64,000 nucleotides of DNA from an uncultured delta proteobacterium (GTDB lineage Bacteria; Myxococcota_A; UBA9160; JAFDET01), in assembly GCA_947259215.1 (NCBI GenBank), contig CAMYLJ010000022.1, forward strand, positions 214,744 through 278,743, in the 5' to 3' direction. A model generated the notes under the pieces. It was not told the DNA's origin and did no database searches. It saw only the letters and a program-made list of their open reading frames with translations. The position numbers were made by a program, and so were the translations under genes. Shown here piece by piece: positions 62,199 through 64,000 of this stretch (position 1 is the first letter of the stretch; every line of letters starts with the position of its first letter).

Positions 62199-62216
62199 TG
62201 TGCGGAGTCGCGCACA
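62199..62216. promoter_or_regulatory. Inverted repeat upstream of the sigma-54 promoter
   Basis: TGTGCG-N6-CGCACA, perfect 6-bp arms, about 30 bp upstream of the -24 element. It could be an activator or IHF-adjacent site, though closer than usual for an enhancer. Confidence 0.35.
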
Positions 62217-62245
62217 TCCTGTACCGCGGAGCATTTCTGCTGCGT

Positions 62246-62261
62246 TGGCACGCGGTTTGCT
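62246..62261 (+). promoter_or_regulatory. Sigma-54 promoter of the porin gene
   Basis: TGGCACG-N4-TTGCT, an exact consensus match. Predicted start near 62272, leaving a leader of about 220 nt before the porin ATG. I see no gene in the leader (62272-62493). Expression should need an AAA+ activator, suggesting control by nitrogen, surface or envelope signals. Confidence 0.75.
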
Positions 62262-62493
62262 GTACTGGCGCACGGAAATTCGGCTTGCCGTTCTCATGCA
62301 CTGGGGTAAGACTCGTCTCGTCCGCGAGGAGCTGGAGGACGCTCCCCGGAGCGCGATGACGGCCCGGCCGATCGGAGGGAGAGATCGCCGGGACGGAGAA
62401 GGTCCCCCCGCGACGGATCTCGAACGCGCGCGCGCGGTCTCAGGTTCCCGGACTGCGCTCTGGAAGAATGGGAGCCAACGAGGGGGTAGTGAG

Positions 62494-63897
62494 ATGAGGT
62501 TTGTCAATTGGATCGCCGGCCTGGCCGCGATGGCCCTGCTCGCGAGCCCGCTTCCGGTGGCTGCCGACGAGATGGGCGGCGACGACGTTCAGGAGCAGCT
62601 GTACATGATGCAGCAGCGCCTGAAGAAGATGGAAGACCAGCTCGCGTCGACCAACCGCCAGCTGACCGACGCCCAGGGCCGCCTGTCGGCGGGCGGCGGG
62701 GAGCCGAACAACAAGCTCCTGAGCTTCCTGAACTCCCTCGAGTTCGAGGGCTGGGTCAGCGCCAGCTACTTCTACAACTTCCGTGACACCAGCAACCGCG
62801 ACAAGCCGGGCTTCAACACCACGGGTGACCCGACCGGCGGCTTCTCGGCGGCGCCCGTCTTCCTGGGGTATCCCTTCAAGCAGGAGACCCAGAGCTTCCA
62901 GCTGGATCAGGTGTGGTTCGCGGTGGAGAAGCCGACGACCGAGGCCAGCCGAGCGGGCTTCCGCCTGGACATGACCTGGGGACGCACCGGCGAGATCCTG
63001 AGCGGCAGAAGCACGGACTTCGCGGCCGGCACCGGTCAGGACTTCAACCTGTACCAGGGGTACATCCAGTACAAGGCGCCCATCGGTGAAGGCGTGAACT
63101 TCAAGATGGGCAAGTTCGGGACCGTGATCGGGGCCGAGACCGTCCGGGCGGTGGACAACTTCAACATCACCCGCGGGATCGTCTTCGGTGCGTTCCAGCC
63201 CATCACCCACGTCGGTCTGATGGCGGACACCACCTTCGCCGAGAGCTACTCGGCCGGACTGGGCGTGGTGAGCGAGACGCGCGGCCTGGCCAACGACACG
63301 CCCATCAGCAACCCGGCGCTGCTCTGGACCTTCGGCTGGCAGGGCGACACGGTCAACGCCTCGTTCAACGGCACCTGGGGCAACTCGACCGGCGGCCAGG
63401 GCGAGGAGACGGCGGGCGGCAACAAGGAGTACATCCTGGACTTCATCGTGGGCTGGAATCCCTCGGACAAGTTCTCGGGCTACATCAACGCCGACTACAT
63501 CAACACCGAGAACACCAACAAGCCCGGCCGCTTCGTCGGCGGGACCTCGGGCCAGTACAGCGGCTACGGCATTGCTGCCGCCGGCCGCTACGCCGTCAAC
63601 GAGAAGCTGGGTGTTGCTGGCCGGGTCGAGTGGGCCGACATCAACGCCGACATCTTCGGCGAGGGCACCGACGACCTCAAGATCTGGGGCCTCACGGGGA
63701 CGGTGGACTACCTGCTGACCTCGAACCTCCAGGTTCGGGCCGAGCTCCGCTACGACAACGCCAGCGCCAGCGACGGAAGCCTCGAGAACATCTTCCGGCG
63801 CAGCGGCACTGGCACCCGCGGTGTGGTGGGAAGCGGTCAGGAGCTGAGGAAGGACGACCAGTTCACGGGTGGCGTCGAGGTGATCTACAGCTTCTAG
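62494..63897 (+). CDS. Outer-membrane beta-barrel porin
   Basis: 467 residues from ATG 62494 with GAGGGGG upstream. Signal peptide (NWIAGLAAMALLASPLPVAA), a short coiled coil (EQLYMMQQRLKKMEDQLAST) and then alternating amphipathic strands rich in Gly, Asn and aromatics, ending GGVEVIYSF with the terminal Phe recognised by BAM. Resembles the BBP2/DUF1597 porin-like group. The barrel should lie in the outer membrane; the coiled coil may form a periplasmic trimer. Solute unknown. Confidence 0.88.
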   Translation: MRFVNWIAGLAAMALLASPLPVAADEMGGDDVQEQLYMMQQRLKKMEDQLASTNRQLTDAQGRLSAGGGEPNNKLLSFLNSLEFEGWVSASYFYNFRDTSNRDKPGFNTTGDPTGGFSAAPVFLGYPFKQETQSFQLDQVWFAVEKPTTEASRAGFRLDMTWGRTGEILSGRSTDFAAGTGQDFNLYQGYIQYKAPIGEGVNFKMGKFGTVIGAETVRAVDNFNITRGIVFGAFQPITHVGLMADTTFAESYSAGLGVVSETRGLANDTPISNPALLWTFGWQGDTVNASFNGTWGNSTGGQGEETAGGNKEYILDFIVGWNPSDKFSGYINADYINTENTNKPGRFVGGTSGQYSGYGIAAAGRYAVNEKLGVAGRVEWADINADIFGEGTDDLKIWGLTGTVDYLLTSNLQVRAELRYDNASASDGSLENIFRRSGTGTRGVVGSGQELRKDDQFTGGVEVIYSF

Positions 63898-63916
63898 CCA
63901 CGCCGGGAACGGCAAG

Positions 63917-63955
63917 AACGGGCGCGGTGCGGGAGCATCGCGCCCGTTTTCGTTT
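63917..63955 (+). terminator. Intrinsic terminator of the porin gene
   Basis: Stem AACGGGCGCG (63917-63926) / CGCGCCCGTT (63939-63948) with additional TGC/GCA pairing in the loop, then TTTTCGTTT. It is the best Rho-independent terminator in the window. 63956-64000 holds nothing I can identify. Confidence 0.88.
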
Positions 63956-64000
63956 GCAGGGCGGCCTTTCTGCGGGAGGCTGGGCGGCCGGGTCCGGTGG

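Overview
This 64-kb window is chromosomal DNA from a very GC-rich (about 70% by eye) Gram-negative bacterium. It is gene-dense and shows no phage, transposon or CRISPR. Outer-membrane and periplasmic proteins (porin, SurA-like chaperone, LolA-like carrier), a GyrB with the Gram-negative-type insertion, a bactofilin joined to parAB, an MXAN_5187-like protein, paired b/b' ATP synthase subunits, a PEP-CTERM-like tail and sigma-54 promoters together point to the former Deltaproteobacteria, most likely a Myxococcota-like lineage. The phylum is an inference.

Layout. 1-2.6 kb (minus): a MocR regulator with small genes and the edge of a PP-loop ATPase. 2.7-7.5 kb (plus): a transport cassette of LolA-like carrier, MMPL exporter with a fused cyclic-nucleotide domain, SRPBCC protein and YIP1 membrane protein. 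7.6-12.2 kb: GH10 xylanase, Fe(II)/2OG oxygenase, a decayed membrane/spermidine-synthase gene and an MFS transporter. 12.3-18.1 kb: SurA-like PPIase, uvrA, TPR lipoprotein, tmk. 18.4-20.2 kb (minus): atpZ-atpI-atpB-atpE. 20.3-27.9 kb (minus): dnaN, gyrB, gyrA, hemL. 28.2-34.5 kb (plus): rpmH-rnpA-yidD-yidC-khpB-rsmG-parA-parB-bactofilin. 34.7-40.7 kb (plus): atpF'-atpF-atpHAGDC. 40.7-44.4 kb (minus): an MXAN_5187-like gene and bioB-bioF-bioD. 44.6-50.2 kb (plus): radA, a polyprenyl synthase, a ComEA-like protein and a BtuFCD/FecBCD-type importer. 50.3-58.2 kb: enolase, a lyase plus kinase-isomerase fusion, a TetR/diiron-protein pair and a methyltransferase. 58.2-64 kb: UspA, tRNA-Ala(CGC), a UbiA-like membrane protein, a nucleotidyltransferase, YgfZ, a DUF2064 protein and a sigma-54-driven porin.

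The 20-41 kb block is the classic origin-proximal neighbourhood (gyrase, dnaN, rpmH-rnpA-yidC, rsmG, parAB, ATP synthase), but dnaA, recF, mnmE and mnmG are absent from it. Two parS-like palindromes lie between khpB and rsmG. The F-ATPase is split into a membrane operon (Z, I, a, c) and a stalk/catalytic operon (b', b, delta, alpha, gamma, beta, epsilon) on opposite strands about 14.5 kb apart.

The strongest regulatory observations are two exact sigma-54 promoters (one before the porin, one orphan that may drive a small RNA), a BirA-type operator between bioB and radA, a triple direct repeat in front of the MocR gene, a TetR palindrome before the diiron gene, and promoters whose -10 box lies only 6-7 nt before an ATG. 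Twelve gene junctions use a 4-nt NTGA stop/start overlap, so translational coupling seems widespread. The least understood metabolic unit is a DapA-type lyase next to a PfkB kinase fused to a KdsD-like sugar-phosphate isomerase.
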